From NCBI GenBank assembly GCA_958450365.1, contig CAUEEP010000937.1, positions 62,001 to 126,000 on the forward strand: DNA of 64,000 nt, given 5' to 3'. The notes below the pieces were generated by a model. That model searched no databases. It was not told the origin of the DNA and worked only from the letters and a program-made list of their open reading frames with translations. Below, one piece after another: positions 34,021 to 44,816 of this stretch (positions within the stretch are counted from its first letter, which is position 1; each line of letters opens with the position of its first letter). Source of the stretch: Mesorhabditis belari. Lineage: Eukaryota > Nematoda > Chromadorea > Rhabditida > Rhabditidae. A program made the position numbers and the translations under genes.

Positions 34021-35270
34021 TCTTTTTTTATATTTATTTGAAGCTCTTAAACTATACGGGATTGTTTATTATTGTTGTACAAGCTACATTCCACACTTTT
34101 GTTTACGATCTCAATGCTCCTAAAGCGATCTTGTGACTGGTTTCTGTGGTAATAAATGTTTTTTTTTTTCGTTAGCTTTGTTTGGCACGAGTTTGGCCGG
34201 TTTTAGTCGGATTCTGATCGATTTTCGACTTTCTAACTTTTTTCAAGCTTCCATCTGGAGCTCACAGAACCTATTACTAAGCTTAAAATGTTAAACGATT
34301 GATTTTATGAAAAAAAGGTGCGCCAAAAACGTATGCGTTTACGCTTTTGAGCATAAAGTTCTTTTTCGAAGAATACAGAAGACCAATTACTGCAGAAACA
34401 ATGCAGAAAACTAATTACTGCAAAAATAAAGCAGAAAATCAATTACTTACAACCAATTACAATTACAATACTAATTTTTACGTAAAATGTTTGACTTTTT
34501 TTGACTTCTAACTCTTAAACAATAGCGATTCCATTCGCCTTTTCAATAGCGTTTTCAATAGCGATTCCATCGCCAACGTCACACACCACTTTACAAGGTA
34601 GCGAGACAAGATTCTAGCGCAGTAAAAGAGCGTAAAATGGGCAAAGTCTGGGTTTATTCGGCTGCCAGAGACTTGCGTTTGTGTCGCGAATGGAATGGTG
34701 GCCGTCGATCGATAGACAGCACCTTCTTTCTTTCTTTTTTTTTTCCTTTCAACCCACCATCCCCCAGCTCTTACGCTTGCTTATCTATAGAAATAGAAAT
34801 ATAGCGTCTTTAAATCTATAAACCTATAAGCTTTAAATATTTATATATATTATCATATTATATATATATACATAAATATATAATATAATAATATATATAT
34901 AAATAAAATAGATATAATATATATAAATAAAATAGATATAATATATATAAATGATTTAATATATATAAATGGAAAGGTCCGTCAGTCAGTCTGTTAGCAA
35001 TAAACTTCTAAAATTACTCGTTTTAGCTGAAAATTTCTAGATTAGAGTTTAAAAATGCGCTGATCACGAATCTGAAATCAGATTTTGAAAAAGTTGAAAA
35101 CCCGCTGAGTTATATGGAGTTGGCCGTGTTTGGGAAAAAAATTTTTCGGCGCGACTACGCGATACACCTAACTTCACCAGATGTGAAAATGTTCATGTTG
35201 CTTAATAAAAGGGGAATCGAATATAATATATTTGTGCTATTTAAGATAAGAAAATAAAAAAAAGTCAAAA
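34021..35270. other. Intergenic region with AT microsatellite
   Basis: No exon is supported. (AT)n-like TATATAAATA sequence lies at 34840-34975 and ACTGCA...AATTACT short repeats at 34380-34470. Confidence 0.6.
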
Positions 35271-35274
35271 TTAA

Positions 35275-35345
35275 GTGGCACTACCGGGTCGAACCCGGAT
35301 CATTTGGGCCGTAGACAAGCGTGTTTCCGACTGTGCCGCGTTAGC
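35275..35345 (-). repeat. tRNA-derived (SINE-like) sequence, family A
   Basis: Minus strand GCGGCACAGTCGG, CTTGTCTAC and B-box GGGTTCGACCC; of all copies its T arm is the best paired, but the D and acceptor arms are poor. Confidence 0.55.
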
Positions 35346-35452
35346 TGATAAATAAATAAATAGAAAATAAATAAAAAGCTTTAAATATATCAAATAAACA
35401 ATTCAAGTCGCATTTTCATTTGCCAGAATAGCTTTGAAGTGCGCTAAATTTC

Positions 35453-35850
35453 AAGCTTTGAAGCTACTTTGCCCCGAATTTTTTTTTTGCGCAACTGGCC
35501 ATAACTTTTTTCTTAAGTGGACCAATCTTTATGATTTTGATGTCATTGATGACCAATCTTTGATGCCATTCTGTTGCACTTGTCAAGATCTACAAAATGA
35601 CATCAAAATCATAAAGATTGGTCCACTTAGAAAAAAAGTTATGGCGAGTTGAGCAAAAACATTTGGCGCAAGTAGGGTCCTTTGGGAAGCTAGCCATAGA
35701 CTTTCTTCGAATGGATCAATCTTTATGATTTTGGTGTCCTTTTGTTGCACTTATTCAGATCTACAAAATGAAACCAAAGTCATAAAGACTTAGAAAAAAG
35801 TTATGGCGAGTTGAGCAAAAAAATTGGCGCAAAGTAGCTTTTGAAATGGA
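35453..35850. repeat. Foldback element with nested and repeated arms
   Basis: CATAACTTTTTTC, AGTGGACCAATCTTTATGAT and TTTTGATGTCAT at 35500-35550 face their complements at 35598-35642. A second partial copy follows at 35700-35815. Outer ends GAAGCTACTTTGC (35460) and GCAAAGTAGCTTTTG (35827) also pair. Confidence 0.8.
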
Positions 35851-35859
35851 AATAGCATT

Positions 35860-36060
35860 GAAATTAGAAATGAAATAAGAAATAGAGTTGAAATAGAGTT
35901 GAAATAGAAATAGAAATAGAAATAGAAATAGAAATGAAATAGAAATGAAATAGAAATAGAAATAGAAATAGAAATAGAAATAGAAATAGCATTTAAATAG
36001 AAATAGAATTAAAATTGAAATAGAATTGAAATAAGAAATTGAACCGAAATAGAAGTTTAG
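35860..36060. repeat. (ATAGAA)n microsatellite
   Basis: Degenerate GAAATAGAAATAGAAAT repeats, purine-rich on the + strand. Confidence 0.9.
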
Positions 36061-36066
36061 TGCAAA

Positions 36067-36095
36067 ATACAGTGCTGGAAAAAAGTATTGATCGC
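36067..36095 (+). mobile_element. Possible solo Tc1-like terminus
   Basis: TACAGTGCTGGAAAAAAGTA resembles the conserved TACAGTGCTGG start of Tc1-type inverted repeats. No matching opposite end was found in the window. Confidence 0.4.
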
Positions 36096-36739
36096 TCTGT
36101 ATTACTTTGGTTCTTTTGGGAGCTGATCAAAACAGCGTACAAACAGCGCCAAGGCAAAAATACCCCCCTCCGCGGTTAAATTTCTATGTGTTTCTTATTC
36201 TTATTGAATGCAGAATAAAATTATCTACATTTTGCATACTTTGGGATCACTTAAATCAGAATTGATGTCGAGAAAAGTTTAGTTAATCTTTTTTTTGAGC
36301 CCTTTTTCGTTTCTTTGGGATTTTCTCATCCCAGATTTGTTCTAAACGGCTCCAAGCAGATAGCTGATTTTTCTACATCCAATGAAAATAAGAAACACAA
36401 GGAAACTTAAGCGCAAGCGCATTATTTTGTCCGGCGTTGTTTGTACACGCTATTTTGAGCAGTTCTTCTGCCTATCACTTTCTTCGTTCTTTATTATTAC
36501 CTATAACTTTCTACTTATAACTTTTTTTGGCTCTTTTCCAATATCGGGGGAGCGAAAGGAAAATCGGGGGAGCAAATTTTGGCAGCGCTACATATGTCCT
36601 ATATTGGAAGAGTACCCTTTTTTTTCATCCATTCGATTTTGATTAGCTCAAAAGTTTTAAATACTCGAAAGTTTTTAACATTTTCAAATGTAAAGTTCAA
36701 AAATAACATAAAGAACGTAAAGAACGTAAATAACATAAT

Positions 36740-36915
36740 TAAACGTAACGTATAACGTAATTATTCTAATAGAAGCATCTATAATGAGTCTATCTATCTA
36801 TAAACATCGGAGCGTCACGTAGTCTAACTTTGAGCGCCTCGTTCTTAGCTTATAGCTAGACTCATTATAGATGCTTCTATTAGAATAATTACGTTATTTG
36901 TGACGTTATACGTTA
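36740..36915. repeat. Foldback element enclosing a GTAGTCT repeat fragment
   Basis: AATTATTCTAATAGAAGC and ATCTATAATGAGTCT (36755-36790) face their complements (36848-36885), with GTAACGTATAACG outside. The loop holds ATCGGAGCGTCACGTAGTCT, a piece of the dispersed repeat. Confidence 0.8.
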
Positions 36916-37004
36916 CGTTACGTTTTCTCTTACATTGTACACTACGATAACCCCGAATCAGAGCCATATTTTGACACCAAACATGCATTTTAAGAAAACG
37001 CTTA

Positions 37005-37170
37005 GAATAAGAAATACGCGCTTAGAAATACGCGCTTAGAAATACGCGCTTAAAAATACGCGCTTAAAAATACGCGCTTAGAAATACGCGCTTAGAAATA
37101 CGCGCTTAGAAATACGCGCTTAAAAATAAGCGCTTAGAAATAAGCGCTTAGAAATACGCGCTTAGAAAAA
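37005..37170. repeat. 14-bp minisatellite (GAAATACGCGCTTA)n
   Basis: About 11 copies of AGAAATACGCGCTT, with variants AAAAATA and AAGCGC. Confidence 0.9.
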
Positions 37171-37733
37171 AATGAATTACGAAAAAGTTTGCGACTACGC
37201 GACTGTACTTCTATGTATGCTTCTATTAGAACAATTATTGTACTTTTTTCCTGCACATAGTAAACGACAAGAAAGGTTTAAAAACTTAAAAACCACTGAC
37301 TTTAAAATATCTAGCGTTTTCTATTTGATGCTAAAGTACACAATGAACTTGCAATTCTATTGAAAGCCTTTACAAGTAGCTGCCCAGCTACGCAAAACTA
37401 TCTAAGGTCGGCCTCTTTGGCGCCGATTTTACGTAGCTAGCCCATTTGTTTCAAGTTTCCAATAAAATTAAAATTTATGAGTCTCTTTGAGCGTTTAATA
37501 AGCTCACGATTTGGTGTTTTTGCGTTTTTTAAAGCGCTAACTTTGAATTTCAAAACAGCTGCGACTTTCGAAACTTTAAAAATGCACAATCTTGTCCCAT
37601 TTTATCTCTAGAATTGCCAAATTTTTGTACAAAACGTTTTTACAATATCGACAGCTTTCATGTGCTTTATGTTTTCTGTTTCTAGTTTTTTATTTACTTT
37701 GTTTATCGTTTTTATCAATTTCTTTTTTTTAGA

Positions 37734-39657
37734 ATGTCGGGTATTCTCATCGATGATATGTTCAAAGTGAAAGACGTGGATCCGGATGGGAAAAAATTCG
37801 ATCGAGTCAGCCGATTATTCTGCGATTCCGAGAATTTTAAGTGAGTTTTTTTGTGATAACTTTTGGTAGTTTGGTGGTTCAGAAGAGCCACTTTTGGCTT
37901 GCTTTGTCGAATCTAGTGTTTTGAGCGATTCGTGTCGACTCGTGTCGTGTTTCTTCTAAAAGAGATACATGCCGAAGATACTTTTCAATACCTTTCTCCT
38001 AAAAGACGTGTCGATACTTTTCTTCTAAAAGACGTATCAATACTTTTCTTCTAAAAGAGATACATGTTGAAGCGATTGGTGCTAATTTAAGCACGTTTTT
38101 TAATAATCCTATTCGATGATTTGTGTCCTAGCCTGTTTAACCACTGAACGTTTTCTCAAAGCTGATTACACTTGGAAAGTTGCAATACTAACTTGAAACA
38201 TGTTGGAAATACTCTAAAATTAGCAACAATCGCTTCAGCATATATAATTACCCCAGAATAGAAGAAAAGTATTGACACGAAATGCTCAAAACACTAGATT
38301 CGACAAAGCAACCCAAAAGTGGTCCCTCCAAAGCACCTAACTTTTAAATCTAAATTTCAATAGTTGTTCGAAAAGTCTAAAAGCTCATGGTTTGAAAGCT
38401 TTGAAAAGTCCAAAAGCTCATGGTTTTAAGGCTTTGAAAAGCCTAAAAGCTCATGGCTACAACCTCAACAAGATTTTTCAAAAACTAAATGCATAAACTT
38501 TATCAAGGTTTCATCAAGATTGATCAAGTTTTAAAGCTTATTAATCTGTTAAGTTGGAAAATTCGCTTAGATCTTTATCTAACAATTCTTACGATTATGT
38601 ATGTTTGGAATTAAAGAAACAAATATATATTACTCAATCATTTCCTAAAAATAATCGTTGTATTTAGTATGAATCTCATCCTGGACGTAAACACGCAGCT
38701 CTACCCGGTGGATCTCAACGACAAATTTCGGCTAATGCTTGCCACAACGTTACGAGAAGATGGAATTGTCGATGAAGGAATTTTTGATCAACAGGTTTGT
38801 TTTTAGTGGTTCATCGATTTTGTTTAAAAGCTTAGAAAATATTTCCGTGCATGTGCACATTTTTTAAAACTTTTGGATATTAAAATATTTTGTACTTTGG
38901 TGGTTAGGAGGGACCACTTTTATCCTGACTTGGATCTAATGTTTTGAGTGGTTGTATTGATACCTTTGATCTATTCTAGGGTAATCAAATATGCTTAATA
39001 GATTGGTGACTATTTTAACAGGGTTTTTTTTGACAATTCTGGTCTTTTTTCTAATACTAATTTCTAATTTTCTAGTTTTTGGCAATTCATGTACTTTAGC
39101 CACCAAGCGCTACCTCAAAGCTGCTTACACTTAAAAATCAAATAAAAGCAGCAATATGAAACTTGAAACATGTTGTAAATGCTCTAAAAGTATAAGGATA
39201 TTTGATTACCCTAGAATAGGTAGATAAAAAGTATCAATACAACCACGCAAAAAATTAGATACAACTAAGCCAGGATAAAAGTGCCCCTTCCCAACCACCA
39301 AAGTACCAAATATTTGTACATTTTAGGCAGAGAACCCCCGAGTTGCCCAATTCGAATATGTGATGTACGGGAAAATCTACAGAATTGAGGGCGGTGAAGC
39401 GGGTGACAAAGATGTGCAACAATTAGACGTTTATGTGTCATTTGGGGGTTAGTTTTTAAGTGATGGATAAATTATTGCTAGTAAAACGGTTAAGATTTTC
39501 AACTTTACTGTCATCGATCATGTAGAAATAATTTATGCGTAAAAATCTCTTTTTTTTTCCAGGTTTGTTGATGCGACTTCGTGGCGATGCCTTCAATCTA
39601 CAAGAATTCGAAATCGATCGGAACATTTACCTGTTGATGAAGAAAAGCGAATTTTGA
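37734..39657 (+). CDS. rpb-8: RNA polymerase I/II/III shared subunit RPB8 (POLR2H)
   Basis: Small nuclear subunit common to all three RNA polymerases. Four exons: 37734-37840, 38668-38794, 39327-39447, 39563-39657; 149 residues, the usual family length. Recognised by the start ([16 protein letters not shown]), the FDRVSRL segment, [23 protein letters not shown], the VYVSFGGLLMRL strand and the end NIYLLMKK. The ATG lies one base after a TTTTTTTTAG acceptor (37731-37732), so the mRNA is almost certainly trans-spliced there. Both long introns (1 and 2) carry related foldback elements. AATAAA is at 39732, and the next gene's acceptor follows about 118 bases later, an operon-like spacing. Confidence 0.95.
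37863..38342. mobile_element. Foldback MITE in rpb-8 intron 1
   Basis: GCTTTGTCGAATCTAGTG and neighbouring AGCCACTTTTGG at the left face their complements at 38290-38340. Arms are about 70 bp. Related to the element in intron 2. Confidence 0.75.
38889..39311. mobile_element. Foldback MITE in rpb-8 intron 2
   Basis: TACTTTGGTGGTTAGGAGG, CCACTTTTATCCTG and GTGGTTGTATTGATAC at the left match the complement at the right over about 85 bp. Shares TTTGGTGGTT and CCACTTTT with the intron 1 element. Confidence 0.8.
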
Positions 39658-39731
39658 TCTCATTTTTGTTATCTGGTTTTTTTATTTACTTATTTCATTG
39701 TTATGGTGATTTGTTGTACTGTTTTGTTCGA

Positions 39732-39737
39732 AATAAA
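39732..39737 (+). terminator. rpb-8 polyadenylation signal
   Basis: AATAAA 75 bases after the stop, followed about 118 bases later by the splice acceptor of the downstream gene. Confidence 0.8.
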
Positions 39738-39850
39738 GTTTCAAGTCTTTTGATGAAATAATTATGGAAAGTCGTTAACAAGTAATTATCTAGTAGTTTT
39801 TTTGATCCCAATTATGTGTAAACAACGGTGAAGATGATAAATATGTTCAT

Positions 39851-39856
39851 TTCCAG
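39851..39856 (+). promoter_or_regulatory. Probable SL2 trans-splice acceptor
   Basis: TTCCAG ends six bases before the ATG of the zinc-finger gene and about 118 bases after the rpb-8 AATAAA. A T-rich patch (TAGTAGTTTTTTTGATC) lies between them, where an intercistronic U-rich element would be expected. Confidence 0.6.
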
Positions 39857-39862
39857 GCTCAG

Positions 39863-42800
39863 ATGATGAGCGTCATGGTTCCGGAGGTGGTTACATTATC
39901 TGATGACGAGGAGGAAACACCACGAAAACGAGCGGTTGGTTATTAGAAGGCTTTTTGGTACTTCTTCAGCTGGTAACCCCCAACCATCGAAAAAAAATTT
40001 GACGTACTTCAAATTCATGCTACCTCCTCCTTCCTTAGAGATTGTCAATCAGACAAAAGTGCGAGATGTATGAAGAAGACCAAAATCCCTGATCTTTACC
40101 TCAAATGTTTCGTCATCCAAATCTAACAGTCGATAGAGTTACGGGCATTTAATTCTCATAATTCATCCATTTGATCAATCAATGCTGCGCGATTGATAAA
40201 AATGAACGTTCTTCATTAGTTGTTTATTTAGTTGACCCATATATATGTCGTAGCCGCTGACGAATTTCAGCCGCTAACGAATCATTCGTTAGCGGCTAGC
40301 CGTTAACGAATGAAATTTTTTCGCTAGCCGTGCACAATTGTAATCGTCTTCCGTGAACATGGCTCGATTCAAATGAGCCTTTGATTTCAAACTATTTATA
40401 CAAAACGCAAATCAGCAAATTAATCACAACAGTGAAATAAAATTTATAACATTTAACATTTATAACATTTAACATTTATAACATATTAACGTTTATAACA
40501 TAATAACGTTTATAACTAACAAAACATCAACTAAAATGCATAAAACAAACTGTTTATTTGTTGGTGCAGGAATTACTGTGATGACATCGGCTATTGCAGA
40601 GCATATTGGTTTTGAGGCACACACATCGTCCATTCGTGCATCCATTTGTGCAATTGCAATGCTTGTGACCTAAACCATAAAATCATCCTGGTAAATGAAA
40701 TATTTAAGGTGAGTGAGGTGGTCCTGATAAACCATCAGAAACTTGTTGTCGTCGTCCGGAACCGATTGAAGATCAATTAAGTCGACTTGGCAGCGTTCAT
40801 TTTGCTCCTTCGTTATGATCGGCTTCACAACAACTCCTTTTTTTGGTGTCCCCTTCTTTAATTCACATTCCGGGCAAAGTTTGATAAAGATCTCGAGTAT
40901 TTCCTTTGAGATCCCGTGATAATCTCCTCGCAGTTCTTTCCACATCAGGTCCCGGCCGGCGTGTCCCAGTCTTTTGTGAGTTGACGTCAAAACATCGAAG
41001 AGTTCCTCTTTCTTGACGACTCGTTTTGGCTGTTCGTTCTCTCCTTTATCTCCATGATTGTAGAGTATTTTTGATTGCTCAATACATTGAATCGAGTAAC
41101 GACGTGCCCAATTCGCCTCTTCTCTCGTTCGCTTCCGTTTCTCGCTTTCACTTTCACTTGACATTGTTGTCAATCTGTTCGCAATTTCGTCGTATTTTTT
41201 TCGTCGTTAGTATATGCGTTCGCTTTTTCAAAATTTGATACGTATCAAGTTGGTTGAGAAACGAATTCATCCTGAAAAAACAAATATAATAAAGCAAGTA
41301 TAATAAAAACAAAGCATAATAAAAAAGCAGAAAGAAAATGAATCCGAAATCACTGATAACAATGGGGAGGACTCGTCCCGGAGGACCCATTTTCAGCAAA
41401 GGGGTATTTTGACAACTTTTAATAGCTCCCTTCAAAATGAATTTTTTTCTCTTTTCTTTTTTTTTGCGTAAAAAATTTGAAACCAAAAACACGGTAAGTT
41501 CATTTGAATCTAGCCATGTTCGCAGAAGCCAATTACAAAGATTTCGTACACATCTAGTGAAAAAATTTCATTCGTTAACGGCTAGCCGCTAACGAATGAT
41601 TCGTTAGCGGCTAGCCGATTACGAATGATTCGTTAGCGGCTAGCCGATTACGAATCATTCGTAAACGGCTAGCGAAAAATTTCATTCGTTAGCGGCTAGC
41701 CGTTAACGAATGATTCGTTAGCGGCTGAAATTCGTCAGCGGCTACGACATATAAATCTTTTGCGTATGTACTATGCAAATTGTTAAAAAAAACATGTAAA
41801 TCTGTTGAAATTTTTTTCCATAGTTCGGGGATACCAGCTAAAGAAGTACCGGCTTTTTACAGAGTAATAGCGTGATACGAGCCATCTGTGTTTGTGCTAT
41901 GTACGACAGTTTGAGGCGCAGGTTTGCAAAATCAAGTAATAATGTACTTAATTTTGCAAGATAGAACCTTACAACTAGTGGCACAAAGAAGGGGAAGTAC
42001 ATAAAATTGTATTTGTCAGGAGTTGACTTTCTAAAATTCCATAGCATTGACTTTTTTTACAAATATTTATTTAGCGACTAAACGATTCGTTGCCGACAGC
42101 GAGCGCCGAAATCTCGATGGGCGCCCCAATCAACATCGAGGGCTTACTTGGTCGATTATCGGCGAACTTTAGCGGTTTTGTATTCAATTTGTGTATGTGA
42201 AGCCAGTTTTATATTTTAGAAAGGCCAGTCGAAAATCTTTTGAAACAAATCAACACTCCGATCTCCACCGTCAGACATTCCCTGCCAAACTGCTCACAAC
42301 AAAATGCTGAATGGAACCGAGTTCAACCGAATGCCCAAATTCCGACGTCGTAATTTTTAAAAGCTTTAAAAATTTACTAGATTTCTATTTTTGGAATTAA
42401 ACAAGTAAAATGGATAATGGAAACGATAGTCAAAGATTAAAATTTATTTTATTTTAAATAATCAATCTCTAGTTCAGGCATATCGTGCGGAAAGTGGCTC
42501 AAAGAGAACCAGAGGAACGCCTAACAACTTACACGTTTGCAGCGCATGGACAGATCGATGACAATTCCGAAGAAGTAAATGCTAAATTTAAGGTATTTTT
42601 ATTTTTTATTTTTTTGCATCAATGGATGAAAATTGTTTTAGTGTACATATCAAAGTTGTAACAAGATCGTGCGAGGAAACGTCGATTTCATCTCTCATCT
42701 GTGGGCCCATATCGGTATTAAACGAAGAGTCATTTTTTAACTTACACAAAATTTTAGTTGATGTTACGCCTGCAGAAGTCGGAGATCGTAGGCAACGACA

Positions 42801-44384
42801 ACAGCGAAAGAATTTCTCAGATGTTCGATCAATCACCACTTGTCAACAATGTTTATCGGCTTTTGAGTCACCGCACAAGTTGCAGGTAGGCAATCTTTTT
42901 ACAAAGGCGGCTTCTTAATACTTGTAGCTGACATGATAAAGTTTAAATTTAGATTCATTACACGAGATGCCATTCAAGAATCAATGAAGCTACCAATAAA
43001 GTGGCTTGTCAGATTTGCGAGAAGGAAGTCACCGTTTTACTTGAACACCTTACTCGGCATCCTCCAAGGGTAGCTTTTATTGAAATGCTCGAATGATACA
43101 TTTCTCAGGTTGCTCCATATGCCTGCCAAGTTAGGTCTTGTCAATATCGAACTACTCAACGAATGATTCTCTTCAATCACTACATTCAGGTTGAACTTAT
43201 CATTCTCAGTCATCAACGGCAAACTTTAGCACCATGCCAACTCCATGTATTTGTGGTGTCCGTTCTGCACATACGTTGACGTGATTTCACGATCTCAACT
43301 TCGGACTAAAGATGTCATCACTTGTAAAAACTTTGTCAATCATATGGCAGAACATGGAACAGGTACGGTAAAGCTTAATGATGAAGTTTAACCGTTTTCT
43401 TTAGTTTTGACGACATATCGTTGCTCCAATTGCGCTTATGTTTTTCTGAGTCGCGGCGATATGGAAAGGCACCGCGCTAGTGACCACAATACAAGCGTCC
43501 CTCATAATTGGATCATCAAGCAATTGGTAAACTTTATAATATTACTAGTTGCTAAAAATTTCTTTTAGCCTGCGAACTCGTTTCGACAACGAAAAGTTGG
43601 TTCAATTCACTCAACTCACCGAAAGGTAGGAAACATATGCCCAAGATATGTTTTATTTATTTTTAAGGGTACTGTCAATTGTGATGCGTGCATTGTTAAC
43701 GGATCTTCGGTTGTGACGCGATGTACTAAATGTAAAATCACCGCTTATGAAGAGTCGATTTCGGAGCTTGAAAAAGTCGGTTTACGAAGATAGTGCTTTG
43801 CATCTTTCCAAATTTAGCTTTCCAAGGAAAACCCCGCACGTCGCATTGTCACTAATGGACGGTTTGTGAAATTCTTTTAAATTCTATTCAATCAATTCAG
43901 ATATTTGAGCGAATGCGAGTGCGGTTTTGCAACGAGAGATGGAAATTTGATGGCCTCACATCGTTTGGAAGTCTGTGACTCTCTGGGTTTAACGGAAACA
44001 AAGATGGATCAGTGGGTTTTCTGCTTTAGCCGTAACGTTTTGAGAGTTTAGCTCCATACATGGATCTATTCAAGAAGATATTATCGAAGCGAAAATCTTT
44101 GCCGTCATTCATCCAGAGGTTTTTTTCTTGAATTGAGCCTAATTCAAATCACATTTAGCCTTCGGTGCCTCAAATGACCACGGTGGGGAACGATTTGGAA
44201 GCTTTGAATAAGATTCGAGACGAATTTGCCGACGTTGACGATTTAGAATTCTTGGTCTACAAGCAATTTTTGGTGTAAGTTTTTGAAGTTTTGTACACAA
44301 ATTATTACGGTTTTTAGGAGAGCACAAGTCAATGACATTTGCCGAAGCTTCCGCCGGTTTGACAAATGTTTTAAATCGAAATGA
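39863..44384 (+). CDS. C2H2 zinc-finger protein, ZNF280/POGZ-like
   Basis: Seventeen exons, 546 residues: 39863-39934, 42075-42174, 42220-42349, 42478-42592, 42642-42714, 42758-42885, 42953-43069, 43109-43189, 43230-43362, 43405-43526, 43569-43625, 43668-43775, 43818-43861, 43901-44011, 44052-44118, 44159-44274, 44318-44384. The N terminus has a hydrophobic-acidic stretch (VVTLSDDEEE) like a SUMO-interaction motif, then a basic TPRKRA. Zinc fingers follow: CTYQSC...HLWAH, CQQCLSAF...H, CQICEKEV...HLTRH, PYACQVRSCQYR...HYIQHH, LWCPFC...HMAEH and YRCSNC...HRASDH. This succession resembles the ZNF280/POGZ group of chromatin-associated proteins. A later CxxC / CxxC (CDAC...CTKC) and CECGF...H motif may bind zinc too. 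Likely nuclear. Intron 1 hosts the Ginger-like transposon. AATAAA at 44597. The family call is by pattern; donors at 42175 and 43776 are non-ideal but keep frame. Confidence 0.8.
40246..41749 (-). mobile_element. Ginger-like DNA transposon (integrase-related), internally deleted
   Basis: The element begins TGTCGTAGCCGCTGACG and ends with the exact complement, with arms of about 85 bp; the right arm is longer and repeats GGCTAGCCG(A/C)TAACGAAT units. It is flanked by TATA on both sides (40242-40245 and 41750-41753), a 4-bp target duplication. Termini starting TGTNR, a 4-bp duplication and a gypsy-type integrase are the described hallmarks of Ginger transposons. Located in intron 1 of the zinc-finger gene, opposite strand coding. 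Confidence 0.7.
40670..41173 (-). CDS. Truncated integrase of the Ginger-like element
   Basis: A 167-residue open frame. Residues 1-30 are Ser/Glu/Arg-rich. An HHCC zinc-binding domain follows: H in STHKRLGHAG twice, then CPECE after about 35 residues. The integrase core starts with RCQVDLID, carrying the first catalytic Asp, and a conserved MVYQDHLTH strand. The frame then stops, so the second Asp and the Glu of the DDE triad are missing and only about 420 bp of element remains beyond it. The resemblance is to integrases of gypsy-like elements and of Ginger transposons. Non-functional as it stands, unless a spliced form restores the rest. Confidence 0.7.
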   Translation of the reverse strand: MTTMSSESESEKRKRTREEANWARRYSIQCIEQSKILYNHGDKGENEQPKRVVKKEELFDVLTSTHKRLGHAGRDLMWKELRGDYHGISKEILEIFIKLCPECELKKGTPKKGVVVKPIITKEQNERCQVDLIDLQSVPDDDNKFLMVYQDHLTHLKYFIYQDDFMV

Positions 44385-44816
44385 TGAATAATTAACTTTC
44401 TGCTCAGACTTGCTCTTGACATTTTTTCATAACACATAATTCTACTTATTTTGATTAATACTTTGCAGCAGGTATTTCTTTAAGCCAACAGATTCTCTGT
44501 GTGTATTGTGGGGATACCTTGACACTTTCGATGAAATATGCGGGTTGAAAGCTATTAGTTTATCATTTTTGGCATTTTAAGTTTTACTTAGATGAAAATA
44601 AATTTTACATACAATTGACACAAAATTAGCATTGCAGAATCTTTGCTCTTGGTTAGATAGAGGTAGAAACTCAGGCCAGATCCTGACTTAAAGCTTTCGA
44701 CTTTATTTTAACTGTCTTTGAATGTTAATCTGATTGCTAATAACCTGCAAACAAAACTCCAAGTAAGCATAAATGAGTAACGAAGAAAACGGACACAACC
44801 CAGGAGAAAAATGCAA
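44385..44816. other. Short convergent intergenic region
   Basis: Between the stops of the zinc-finger gene (+) and the tail-anchored protein gene (-). Only the AATAAA at 44597 (+) is noted. Confidence 0.6.
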
